Assembly (NCBI GenBank): GCA_966211965.1
Contig: CBIHON010000051.1
Coordinates: 1-35,712, forward strand
Length of the DNA stretch: 35,712 bases
From: CBIHON01 sp966211965
GTDB taxonomy: Bacteria > Pseudomonadota > Gammaproteobacteria > Burkholderiales > Burkholderiaceae_D
Direction: 5' to 3'
Numbering within the stretch: the first letter of the stretch is position 1; each line of letters starts with the position of its first letter. Position numbers and translations under genes: made by a program. Below, piece by piece: positions 1 to 7,053 of the stretch. The notes below the pieces were generated by a model. That model saw only the letters and a program-made list of their open reading frames with translations. It did no database searches and was not told where the DNA came from.

Positions 1-54
1 GTGAGCATCGCAGGCGCAAGATTGGCCGTGTACGGTCAGGATGAAACTGCTCTA
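1..54. repeat. Right part of a dispersed palindromic repeat (copy 1, cut by window edge)
   Basis: Bases 1-54 match 32006-32059 at 53 of 54 positions; the only difference is T at 36 versus C at 32041. At the other site these bases form the right part of a 124-bp imperfect palindrome (31936-32059) that ends in CTGCTCTA. Here the copy also ends in CTGCTCTA, at 54, and the left part would lie outside the window. The element is non-coding and carries no transposase. It is probably a MITE-like or REP-like dispersed element. Orientation is arbitrary because it is palindromic. Confidence 0.85.
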
Positions 55-103
55 ATGGACCAACAAGCTTTATTTTTCCAGTTGAAGCAAACGGTAAAAA
101 GAT

Positions 104-173
104 GAATCGCAGGATGGGTGGAACCCATCCTGCACACGGCTGATAATGATGGGTTCCGCCCATCCTGCGATTC
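104..173. repeat. Large inverted repeat downstream of livM
   Basis: The arms 104-129 and 148-173 are reverse complements at 25 of 26 positions (one T/C difference), with an 18-base loop. Each arm contains the GGATGGG...CCCATC pattern, which is itself nearly palindromic. It sits 50 bases beyond the livM stop on the minus strand, so it could end or stabilise the liv transcript, but no T-run follows directly. Intergenic repeats of this general look are common in betaproteobacteria; that comparison is from memory. Confidence 0.75.
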
Positions 174-222
174 TCCATTTTTTTCCGCCATTTCAATCAG
201 AAAATTTAAGGTTAACGGACCA

Positions 223-1281
223 CTAGTGCGGAAACGGCCACAAACGCAATTTCTCCTTGCCGATCTGCCATAGCCGCGCCAAGCCATGCGGTTCTGCAAT
301 CAGGAAGAAAATAATCAAGGCGCCGAATACCATCAGCTCCAGGTTCGATGCCACCGAGGTCGGCAGGGACAGGCCGTGCGCGATCAGGTTCAGGGCGATC
401 GGCAGCAGGATAATGAAGGCCGCCCCGAGGAAGGAGCCCAGGATCGAGCCGACGCCGCCGATGATGATCATGAACAGGATGCGGAAGGACAGGTCGAGGT
501 TGTAGGCTTCCGGCTCGACCGTGCCGAGATAGGCGAATGCATACAACGCGCCGGCCACGCCGCAGTAGAAAGAGCTGACCGCGAAGGCCAGAAGCTTGGT
601 GCGCATCAGGCGGAATCCGATCACCTCGGCTGCCACGTCCATGTCGCGCACCGCCATCCAGGAACGGCCGACGCTGGAGCGCGTCATGTTCTTCGCCAGC
701 AGCGCCATCAGGCAAACGATGGCCAGCGTCAGCAGGTACTTGCTGACCGGCGTATCGAAGTCGTAACCGAGGATGCTTATTTTTTGTGCAGTGATGACGC
801 CGGAAGAACTGTAGTTGGTGAACCACTGGATCTTGGTCAGGCACCAGACCACGAAAAATTGCGTCGCCAGGGTCGCCGCCGCCAGGTAGAAGCCGCGGAT
901 GCGCAGCGACGGCAGGCCGAATACGATGCCGACCGCCGCCGCGCACAGGCCGCCCAGCACGAAGGCCAGCAGCACCGGAATGCCGGGAATGCGCAACACG
1001 AAGTTGTAGGAGGCGAAAGCGCCGACCGCCATGAAGGCCGCGCTACCGAGCGAGAGCTGGCCGGCATAGCCGGTCAGGATATTCAAGCCGAGCGCGGCCA
1101 ACGCAAAGATCAGGAAGGGAATCAGGATCGCCGAAAAAATATAAGGCGATGCGATCATCGGCACCAGCAGAAAGGCGACGAACAGCATGGCGGCGATGCC
1201 GATGCGGTCCTGCCGGATCGGGAAGAGCTGGCTGTCGGCCTGGTAGGTCGATTTGAATTGGCCTGCTTCGCGGTAGAACAT
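223..1281 (-). CDS. livM: Branched-chain amino acid-type ABC transporter permease (LivM family)
   Basis: This 352-residue polytopic inner-membrane protein matches the LivM family in length and pattern. After a polar N-terminus of about 28 residues come hydrophobic segments, then the family blocks LNILTGYAGQLSLGSAAFM and LRIRGFYLAAATLATQ. Near residue 280 is the cytoplasmic loop GGVGSILGSFLGAAF, which contacts the ATPase. LivM pairs with LivH to form the channel of a high-affinity importer of leucine, isoleucine, valine or other small carboxylates. AAGGGAAA lies just upstream of the chosen ATG. The gene follows livH by 60 bases on the same strand. The substrate cannot be read from the permease; the linked acyl-CoA synthetase suggests an organic acid as well as an amino acid. 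Confidence 0.93.
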   Translation of the reverse strand: MFYREAGQFKSTYQADSQLFPIRQDRIGIAAMLFVAFLLVPMIASPYIFSAILIPFLIFALAALGLNILTGYAGQLSLGSAAFMAVGAFASYNFVLRIPGIPVLLAFVLGGLCAAAVGIVFGLPSLRIRGFYLAAATLATQFFVVWCLTKIQWFTNYSSSGVITAQKISILGYDFDTPVSKYLLTLAIVCLMALLAKNMTRSSVGRSWMAVRDMDVAAEVIGFRLMRTKLLAFAVSSFYCGVAGALYAFAYLGTVEPEAYNLDLSFRILFMIIIGGVGSILGSFLGAAFIILLPIALNLIAHGLSLPTSVASNLELMVFGALIIFFLIAEPHGLARLWQIGKEKLRLWPFPH

Positions 1282-1341
1282 GTTTTATTTCCCTTGCTAA
1301 GATAGGTCGTCGTCCCAGCGTTCGCTGGAACGACATCGGTT

Positions 1342-2244
1342 CTAAATCCGCCGGATAATTTTTTCCCCAAACAATCCTTCCGGCCGCACCAGCAAGAACA
1401 GCAGCGCCAGCACATACGGAAACCATCCTTCGATCCCGCCGCCGACCATCGGCCCGAGATAGACCTCGGCCAGCTTTTCCGAGGCGCCGATAATCAATCC
1501 GCCTAGGATCGCGCCCGGCACCGAGGTAAAGCCGCCGAGGATCAGCACCGGCAGCGCCTTCAGGGCGACGAAGGTGAGCGCGAACTGCACGCCGTTGCGC
1601 GCGCCCCACAACAAACCAGCCACCAGCGCGACGAAGCCCGCCACCGCCCATACCACGGCCCAGATCTGCTGCAGAGGAATGCCGACCGCCAGCGCCGCCT
1701 GATGGTCGTCCGCCACTGCCCGCAGCGCGCGGCCGATCTTGGTTTTAGAGAACAGGAAAGCCAGGCCTAGCACCAGCACCGCGCAGATACCGGCCGCCGC
1801 CACGTCGAATTGCGAAATGGCGATATTGAATTTATCGAGCAGGAACTGGATCGGCACGTCTTCAATGGGCAGTTCAAGCTTGCGCACTTCCGAACCCCAC
1901 ATCATTTGCGCCAGACCTTCGATGAAAAAACTCAGGCCGATGGTCGCCATGAAGAGCGTGATTTCGGGTTGATTGACCAGCGGCCGCAGCACCACTTTTT
2001 CAATCGCCAGGCCGAGCAGCACCATTACCGCCATCGTCAGGGGAATCGCGATCCATAGCGAGACGTTGAACTTGCTTGCGAGGCCGACGCAGGTCAAAGC
2101 GGCGAAAAACACCATCGCTCCCTGGGCAAAATTGAAGACGCCGGAGGCCTTGTAGATCAAGACGAAGCCGAGCGCGACCAGCGCATACATCACGCCTGAC
2201 AGCAGGCCGCCGATGAGGACTTCGAAGAAGAAGCTTAGGTTCAT
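1342..2244 (-). CDS. livH: Branched-chain amino acid-type ABC transporter permease (LivH family)
   Basis: This 300-residue integral membrane permease has the normal length for LivH. It begins with the typical hydrophobic N-terminus (LIGGLLSGVMYALVALGFVL) followed by the NFAQGA motif near residue 38. The C-terminal half carries the ATPase-contact loop GGFTSVPGAILGGLIIG. With LivM it would form the translocation pore of a Liv-type importer in the inner membrane. It lies between livG and livM on the minus strand, but about 300 bases of repeats separate it from livG, so it may depend on read-through or an internal promoter. An AAAGGC sequence just before the ATG can serve as ribosome binding site. 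Confidence 0.94.
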   Translation of the reverse strand: MNLSFFFEVLIGGLLSGVMYALVALGFVLIYKASGVFNFAQGAMVFFAALTCVGLASKFNVSLWIAIPLTMAVMVLLGLAIEKVVLRPLVNQPEITLFMATIGLSFFIEGLAQMMWGSEVRKLELPIEDVPIQFLLDKFNIAISQFDVAAAGICAVLVLGLAFLFSKTKIGRALRAVADDHQAALAVGIPLQQIWAVVWAVAGFVALVAGLLWGARNGVQFALTFVALKALPVLILGGFTSVPGAILGGLIIGASEKLAEVYLGPMVGGGIEGWFPYVLALLFLLVRPEGLFGEKIIRRI

Positions 2245-2298
2245 GTTTTGCCTTTGTCTTTGCTGCTTGTGCGGTGATGCCGGTTTTCGGCTGATCAG

Positions 2299-2414
2299 CT
2301 CTCTCCTTGCGGGAGAGGGTTGGGGGCGCCCGGCGTAGGGTGAGGGGGTGGTTGAACATGTACGGCTCTTGCGGCCGCCCCCTCATCCTAGCCCTCTCTC
2401 GCAAGGGAAGAGGG
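2299..2414. repeat. GGGAGAGGG-type intergenic palindromic repeat
   Basis: Two small hairpins bracket this unit: CTCTCC at 2301-2306 with GGAGAG at 2312-2317 (loop TTGCG), and CCCTCT at 2392-2397 with AGAGGG at 2409-2414 around GCAAG. Between them, GGGTGAGGGGG near 2338 is complementary to CCCCCTCATCC near 2378. The whole is an inverted pair of the 'CCCTCATCC-tagCCCTCTC-gcaag' repeat style widespread between proteobacterial genes (recalled, not searched). A related short unit lies at 35554-35576 near the right edge. Confidence 0.7.
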
Positions 2415-2447
2415 AACGCTCTCAGGACAGCGCGCGTCTGCCCCAAA

Positions 2448-2532
2448 AGCCTCTCAATAAATGCCGCTGGCCAGACAGTACGAACGTACGGCAAGGAGAA
2501 GCAACCGCGCCAGCAGCTTTTATTGAGAGGCT
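2448..2532. repeat. 85-bp palindromic element with AGCCTCTCAATAAA ends
   Basis: The left end AGCCTCTCAATAAA and the right end TTTATTGAGAGGCT are perfect 14-base inverted repeats. Pairing continues imperfectly inward (GCTGGC at 2465-2470 with GCCAGC at 2510-2515). The centre has a small palindrome, GTACGAACGTAC. No coding potential is evident. It lies 15 bases beyond the livG stop on the minus strand, so it would form a strong hairpin in the liv transcript. It looks like a second MITE-like family, distinct at its ends from the 124-bp element at 31936-32059. Confidence 0.75.
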
Positions 2533-2547
2533 CGAATGCGCCGCGCC

Positions 2548-3336
2548 CTACGCCGTACGCCCCAAATAAGCATCGATCACATTCTGATTGCTCCGCACCT
2601 CATCCGGCGTCCCATCTCCGATCTTCTTGCCGTAATCCAGCACCACCACCCGATCTGAAATATCCATCACCACCCCCATGTCATGCTCGATCAGCACGAT
2701 GGTCGTGCCGAACTGGTCGTTCACGTCCAAGATGAAGCGGCACATGTCCTGCTTCTCTTCCACATTCATACCCGCCATCGGCTCGTCCAGCAGCAGGATC
2801 TCCGGCTCGGCCGCCAGCGCCCGCCCCAGCTCCACCCGCTTTTGCAGGCCGTAAGGCAGGCGCCCGACCGGCGTCTTGCGGATATGCTGGATCTCCAGAA
2901 AATCGATAATCTGCTCGACCTTGGCGCGATGCGCCAGCTCTTCCTTTTGCGCCGGCCCCCAGTACAAAGCCTGCAACAGGAAATTGCATTTCATCTTCAG
3001 GTTGCGTCCGGTCATCAGGTTGTCGAGCACCGTCATGCCCTTGAACAAGGCGATGTTCTGGAAGGTGCGCGCAATGCCGCTTTTGGCGGCGGCATAGGTG
3101 TTCATGTCCTTGCGATGCTTGCCGCGATAAATGATCTCGCCCTGCTGCGGGTGGTACACCCCGTTGATCACGTTGAGCATCGAACTCTTGCCGGCGCCGT
3201 TGGGGCCGATGATGGCGCGGATCTCGTGCTCGCGCACGTTGAAGGAAATATCGGTCAGCGCTTTCACGCCGCCGAAGGAAAGCGAGATATTCTGCAAGTC
3301 CAGAATCACGCCGCCGATGTTGCGCCCGTTCGCCAT
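2548..3336 (-). CDS. livG: Liv-type ABC transporter ATP-binding protein (LivG family)
   Basis: This 262-residue cytoplasmic ATPase would drive the LivHM importer. Walker A is GPNGAGKSS at residues 44-52. A degenerate signature PYGLQKRVELGRALA is followed by Walker B ILLLDEPMAGM and the switch histidine in VLIEHDMGVV. The long FFxLT-type insertion and the C-terminal DEVRSNQNVIDAYLG are typical of LivG rather than LivF. I chose the internal ATG at 3336 (MANGRN) because the upstream alternative at 3372 adds an unconserved extension overlapping the previous gene. With this start the gap to the acyl-CoA synthetase stop is 10 bases, so the two are almost certainly cotranscribed. Confidence 0.93.
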   Translation of the reverse strand: MANGRNIGGVILDLQNISLSFGGVKALTDISFNVREHEIRAIIGPNGAGKSSMLNVINGVYHPQQGEIIYRGKHRKDMNTYAAAKSGIARTFQNIALFKGMTVLDNLMTGRNLKMKCNFLLQALYWGPAQKEELAHRAKVEQIIDFLEIQHIRKTPVGRLPYGLQKRVELGRALAAEPEILLLDEPMAGMNVEEKQDMCRFILDVNDQFGTTIVLIEHDMGVVMDISDRVVVLDYGKKIGDGTPDEVRSNQNVIDAYLGRTA

Positions 3337-3346
3337 CGTGCTTTCG

Positions 3347-5308
3347 TCAAGCTGCACGTTGAACCGCCGCAAAGGTTTTCACTGTGCGGATCTGCAAGTC
3401 CGCGCTCACCACGCCCTTGCGGCCATCCTCGAACTTGACCTGGGTTTCGATGTATTGGGACGACTTGCCGGAGTACAGCGCATCGATCAAGACCTTGTAC
3501 TTGTCCGCGATGAAGCCGCGCCTGACCTTGCGGGTGCGGGTCAACTCGTCGTCGTCCGGGTCGAGTTCCTTGTGCAGCACCAGGAAGCGGTGGATCTGGG
3601 TGCCGGCCATCATCGCTTCACCGGCCAGGTCGGCATTGACCTTTTCCACGCAAGCCGCGACCAGGTCGTAGACCGCCGCCTGGGCCGCCAGATCGGTGTA
3701 GCCGCTGTACGCGATGCGATGCCTTTCGGCCCAGTTGCCGACCGCATCCATGTCGATATTGATGAAAGCGTTGCATTGGTCGCGGCCGTCGCCGAAAGCG
3801 ACGGCTTCCTTGATGAAGGGGAAGAACTTGAGTTTATTTTCGATGTACTTGGGCGCAAACATCATGCCGTCCGCCATCTTGCCGACGTCCTTGGCGCGGT
3901 CGATGATTTTCAGGTGGCCGTCCTGGTCGAAGAAGCCGGCGTCGCCGGTATGAAAATAGCCGTCGCGATCGATCGCTTCGGCGGTTGCATCCGGCCGCTT
4001 GTAGTAGCCTTGCATCAAGCCGGGCGAACGCACCAGGACTTCGCCGTTGCCGTCGATCTTGACCTCGACGCCCCGCATCGGGCGGCCCACGGTGTCGAGC
4101 CGCACGTCGCCCGAGGCCTGCATGCACACGGTGACGCAGGTTTCGGTCATGCCGTACAACTGCTTCAGGTTGACGCCGATCGAGCGATAAAAATCGAACA
4201 GGTCGGGGCCGATCGCCTCTCCGCCGGTGTAGGCGACGCGGATACGCGACATGCCGAGCACATTCTTCAACGGACCGTAGATGCATAATTCGCCGAGCGC
4301 ATACAGAATGCGGTCGGCCAGGCCGACGCCTCCTTTGCCGTCCAGGATGCGGATGCCGGCGCGCCGCGCGATGTTCATGAAGAAATGGAACAGCTTGCGC
4401 TTGATCCAGCCGGCATCCTCGATGCGGATCATCACTTGCGTCAGGATATTTTCATACACGCGCGGCGGGCCGAAATAATAAGTCGGCCCGATTTCGCGCA
4501 AATCGGTCATCACGGTATTGGGCGACTCCGGGCAGTTCAGGCAAAAGCCGGTCACCAACGCCATGCTGTACGAATACAAAAAATCGCCGACCCAGGCCAG
4601 CGGCAAGTAGCACAGGATGTCGTTGCTGCTGTCAAGATTGTCGAACTCGGACAGCACGCGCGCGGTCGCGATCATTGCCCTATGCGTGTGGCACACGCCT
4701 TTCGGCTTGCCGGTGGTGCCCGAGGTGTATAGGATCACCGCGATGTCGTCAGGCTGCCCGGCCTGCACCGCATTCATGAAAAAATCCGGATTGGCCAGAT
4801 CGTATGCGCGCCCGATTTCCTGCAACTTGGCGTAGGCGCACAGTTCCGGCTGCATGTAGTGGCGCATGCCGCGTTCGTCATCGAACACGATATGCGAAAT
4901 GCGTCCCAGGGTTTGTTTGATCTCGAACAGCTTGTCGACCTGCTCCTGGTCTTCGACCACCGCGAAATCGATTTCGGCATTGTCCAGCACGAAGCTCATA
5001 TCGGCGGCGGGCGCATCCTGGTACAAGGGCACCGGCACGCCGCCCAGGCATTGCGCCGCCGCCATCGCCCAGTACAAACGCGGCCGGTTGTCGCCGATGA
5101 TCGCCAGGTTCATGCCGCGCTTGAAACCCATCGCAGCCAAACCGCAAGCCAGCGCGCGCACTTCGTCGCTGACCTCGGCCCAGCTTGCGGTCTGCCAGAT
5201 CCCCAGATCCTTTTCGCGGAAAGCCGGTTTCTCCGGATGCATCCGCGCATGTTGCAGCAGCAGGTGCGGAAAGGTCGACGCGGCCGCACTGGTTGTCGTC
5301 TCCACCAT
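3347..5308 (-). CDS. AMP-binding acyl-CoA synthetase (long-chain fatty acid-CoA ligase-like)
   Basis: This 653-residue adenylate-forming enzyme would activate a carboxylic acid with ATP and CoA to the acyl-CoA and AMP. The P-loop-like motif YTSGTTGKPKG is at 194-204, YGMTET at 385-390, and TGD at 454-456 followed by the hinge region DGHLKIIDRAKD. The length and the extended C-terminal domain fit the long-chain FadD15/ACSBG-like group. The ATG at 5308 (MVETT) is preferred over one 57 bases upstream because AGAGAGA precedes it at a good distance. It heads the liv operon; such synthetase-Liv clusters are known in Burkholderiales, where the transported acid is often unknown. The substrate cannot be assigned from sequence. 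Confidence 0.88.
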   Translation of the reverse strand: MVETTTSAAASTFPHLLLQHARMHPEKPAFREKDLGIWQTASWAEVSDEVRALACGLAAMGFKRGMNLAIIGDNRPRLYWAMAAAQCLGGVPVPLYQDAPAADMSFVLDNAEIDFAVVEDQEQVDKLFEIKQTLGRISHIVFDDERGMRHYMQPELCAYAKLQEIGRAYDLANPDFFMNAVQAGQPDDIAVILYTSGTTGKPKGVCHTHRAMIATARVLSEFDNLDSSNDILCYLPLAWVGDFLYSYSMALVTGFCLNCPESPNTVMTDLREIGPTYYFGPPRVYENILTQVMIRIEDAGWIKRKLFHFFMNIARRAGIRILDGKGGVGLADRILYALGELCIYGPLKNVLGMSRIRVAYTGGEAIGPDLFDFYRSIGVNLKQLYGMTETCVTVCMQASGDVRLDTVGRPMRGVEVKIDGNGEVLVRSPGLMQGYYKRPDATAEAIDRDGYFHTGDAGFFDQDGHLKIIDRAKDVGKMADGMMFAPKYIENKLKFFPFIKEAVAFGDGRDQCNAFINIDMDAVGNWAERHRIAYSGYTDLAAQAAVYDLVAACVEKVNADLAGEAMMAGTQIHRFLVLHKELDPDDDELTRTRKVRRGFIADKYKVLIDALYSGKSSQYIETQVKFEDGRKGVVSADLQIRTVKTFAAVQRAA

Positions 5309-5467
5309 TGTCGCAATCTCTCTTTTGGCGAGCCGTCCACGATGGCGGCCCATGCTTGCCGGCATACTTTTTTAAGAAGATATGACGCAGCCAGCGCGTT
5401 CGATCCCTTACAATGTCTCCAGCAATTTCTTATTGCCAGAATACTAGACGGATCATTTCATGTGTGC

Positions 5468-5483
5468 TGTCATTTGACTGACA
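5468..5483. promoter_or_regulatory. Candidate Crp/Fnr-type operator TGTCA-N6-TGACA
   Basis: TGTCATTTGACTGACA is a perfect 5+5 inverted repeat with the 6-base spacing typical of Crp/Fnr-family sites (compare TGTGA-N6-TCACA). It lies in the 215-bp spacer between the divergent acyl-CoA synthetase and Crp/Fnr-family regulator genes, 41 bases before the regulator ATG. Its position suggests control of one or both promoters by the regulator. No binding evidence is available. Confidence 0.4.
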
Positions 5484-5509
5484 ATCCACGCTTTATTCCA
5501 CTTTATCGG

Positions 5510-5524
5510 TTGTGCACCGCACAA
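5510..5524. promoter_or_regulatory. Inverted repeat overlapping the start codon of the regulator gene
   Basis: TTGTGC-ACC-GCACAA is a perfect 6-base inverted repeat whose last A is the first base of the regulator ATG. It could be an autoregulatory operator or an RNA hairpin that hides the start. No Shine-Dalgarno sequence is obvious in the same place, which makes it odd. Confidence 0.3.
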
Positions 5525-6210
5525 TGAGTTCCAGTAATTCCGCATTCAAGGACGCCTTGCGCAAAACCCTGTGGGGCCAAGCGCTCAGTCCCGAACAAAT
5601 GGCCAAGGTCGAAGCCGATGTCACCGAGCACACCGTCAGCGCCGGCGACTTCGTGTGCCGCAAGGGCGAACCGGTCGAGCATTGGATGGGCGTAACGGAA
5701 GGTTTGCTGAAGATGAGCAGTGTCTCGCCCGGCGGCAAGACCGTGACCTTCTCAGCGATGCTGACGGGCGGCTGGTTCGGCGAAGGCTCGCTGCTCAAGA
5801 CCGAGCCGCGCAAATACGATGTGGTCGCCCTGCGCGACAGCCGGATCGCACGGATGCCGCGCGCCACCTTCGATTGGCTGCTCGACAACAGCATCGCCTT
5901 CAACCGTTTCCTGTTGCTGCAACTCAACGAACGGCTCGGATTGTTCATCTCGCTGGTCGAATACGACCGCATGCTCGACACCGATGCCCGCGTCGCGCGC
6001 TGTTTGGCGGCCTTGTTCAATCCTTACCTCAATCCCGGCATCGGCCGCAACCTGCAGATCTCTCAGGAAGAAATCGGCTACCTGTGCAGCACCTCGCGGC
6101 AACGCGCGAACCAGGCCTTGCAGGTATTGGAAAAGGACGGTTTGCTGAAAGTGGATTACGGCAGCATCACCATCCTGGACCTGGACCGGCTGCGCCTGTT
6201 CGGCGCTTAG
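5524..6210 (+). CDS. Crp/Fnr-family transcriptional regulator
   Basis: This 228-residue cytoplasmic DNA-binding protein has a cyclic-nucleotide-binding-like N-terminal beta barrel (GEPVEHWMGVTEGLLKM, then GGWFGEGSLLK at about 80-90). A dimerisation helix follows, then a C-terminal winged helix with ISQEEIGYLCSTSRQRANQALQVLE (roughly 178-203). It lacks the N-terminal cysteine cluster of Fnr, so it should not carry an oxygen-sensing 4Fe-4S centre. It also lacks the cAMP-contact RSA of Crp (RKYDVVAL in its place), so its signal is unknown. The ATG at 5524 fits the family length. It is divergent from the acyl-CoA synthetase operon, making that operon a plausible target. Confidence 0.9.
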   Translation: MSSSNSAFKDALRKTLWGQALSPEQMAKVEADVTEHTVSAGDFVCRKGEPVEHWMGVTEGLLKMSSVSPGGKTVTFSAMLTGGWFGEGSLLKTEPRKYDVVALRDSRIARMPRATFDWLLDNSIAFNRFLLLQLNERLGLFISLVEYDRMLDTDARVARCLAALFNPYLNPGIGRNLQISQEEIGYLCSTSRQRANQALQVLEKDGLLKVDYGSITILDLDRLRLFGA

Positions 6211-6244
6211 AGCCAGTATCAACCATCACTTTCCAAAGGCTATC

Positions 6245-6997
6245 TTGATTCTTCCTACACTCGAATCCCTGGCGAACTATTGGTCGGGCACGATCGCAAC
6301 CGCCAATCTGCTGGTCTTTCTCAGTCTGTCCGGGGCTTTGCTGCTGGGGCTCCTGGTCGGCTATGAGCGTTCCTACCACGGCCGCGCCGCCGGCATGCGC
6401 ACCTATGGACTGGTTTGCATGGCGTCCGCCGCGCTGACGGTGATCGCAGGCTATCCGACCGAATGGTATGGCGGGCATACCCACCTGACCGCGCTGGGCA
6501 CCGATCCGACCCGCATCATCCAGGGCATCGTCACCGGCATCGGTTTTCTCGGCGCCGGAGTGATCATGCGCGAAGGATTCAACATCAGCGGATTGACCAC
6601 GGCGGCGTCGATATGGGCTTCGTCGGCCATCGGGATCCTGGTCGGCGTCGGCTTCTATGCATCGGCCATGATGCTGGCATTGCTATCGGCACTTTGCATG
6701 GTCTGGATCTCCAAGCTGGAGAACTGGCTGCCCTCGCGCCAGGCGATCGCGATCGTGCTGCGTTTTACCAAGCACTTCGAAGTGAACGAACAAGCGCTGC
6801 GGCGCACAGCGCTGGCCCATGGCTACGAAGTGGCCGGCGGTTCGATCTCGATCAGCTGTCAGGACGACAAGCCGGAATGGCACTTTGTCGCGGTCGCGCT
6901 GAGCAAGCGCAGCGGTTCGCCGGTCAGCAAACTGGCGCACGAGTTGATGCAATTCGAAGGGGTGGAAAGTTTTCGTATCTCGCACGCGCGCAACTAG
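6245..6997 (+). CDS. MgtC/SapB family membrane protein
   Basis: This 250-residue protein belongs to the MgtC/SapB family. The N-terminal membrane domain has the signatures LLGLLVGYERSYHGRAAGMR, GIVTGIGFLGAGVIMREG and GLTTAASIWASSAIGILVG. A soluble C-terminal domain of about 80 residues (from FTKHFEVNEQALRR) resembles the ACT-like tail of longer members. MgtC proteins affect magnesium homeostasis and F-type ATPase activity in intracellular pathogens; in free-living bacteria the role is unclear. The start is TTG at 6245, supported by AAAGG seven bases upstream and by the lack of a better ATG before the first hydrophobic segment. It follows the regulator by 34 bases. Confidence 0.88.
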   Translation: MILPTLESLANYWSGTIATANLLVFLSLSGALLLGLLVGYERSYHGRAAGMRTYGLVCMASAALTVIAGYPTEWYGGHTHLTALGTDPTRIIQGIVTGIGFLGAGVIMREGFNISGLTTAASIWASSAIGILVGVGFYASAMMLALLSALCMVWISKLENWLPSRQAIAIVLRFTKHFEVNEQALRRTALAHGYEVAGGSISISCQDDKPEWHFVAVALSKRSGSPVSKLAHELMQFEGVESFRISHARN

Positions 6998-7053
6998 TGG
7001 TTTGCTGCGATATCCGCGCTAGAATACTTTAACTCGATTCAATAGCCGGAGCG

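Larger units (their letters stand above)
2245..2547. other. Gene-free spacer between livG and livH filled by repeats
   Basis: This 303-base stretch has no convincing gene. It holds two palindromic repeat units, one at 2299-2414 and one at 2448-2532, listed separately. Short reading frames here read through the repeats and show no family features. It interrupts what is otherwise a compact operon, where livG follows the acyl-CoA synthetase by 10 bases. Confidence 0.8.

Noticed and set aside
286..1305. 339-residue plus-strand reading frame opposite livM
   Set aside because: Antisense shadow of livM: Gln/Arg/Asp-rich, no domain, no ribosome binding site.
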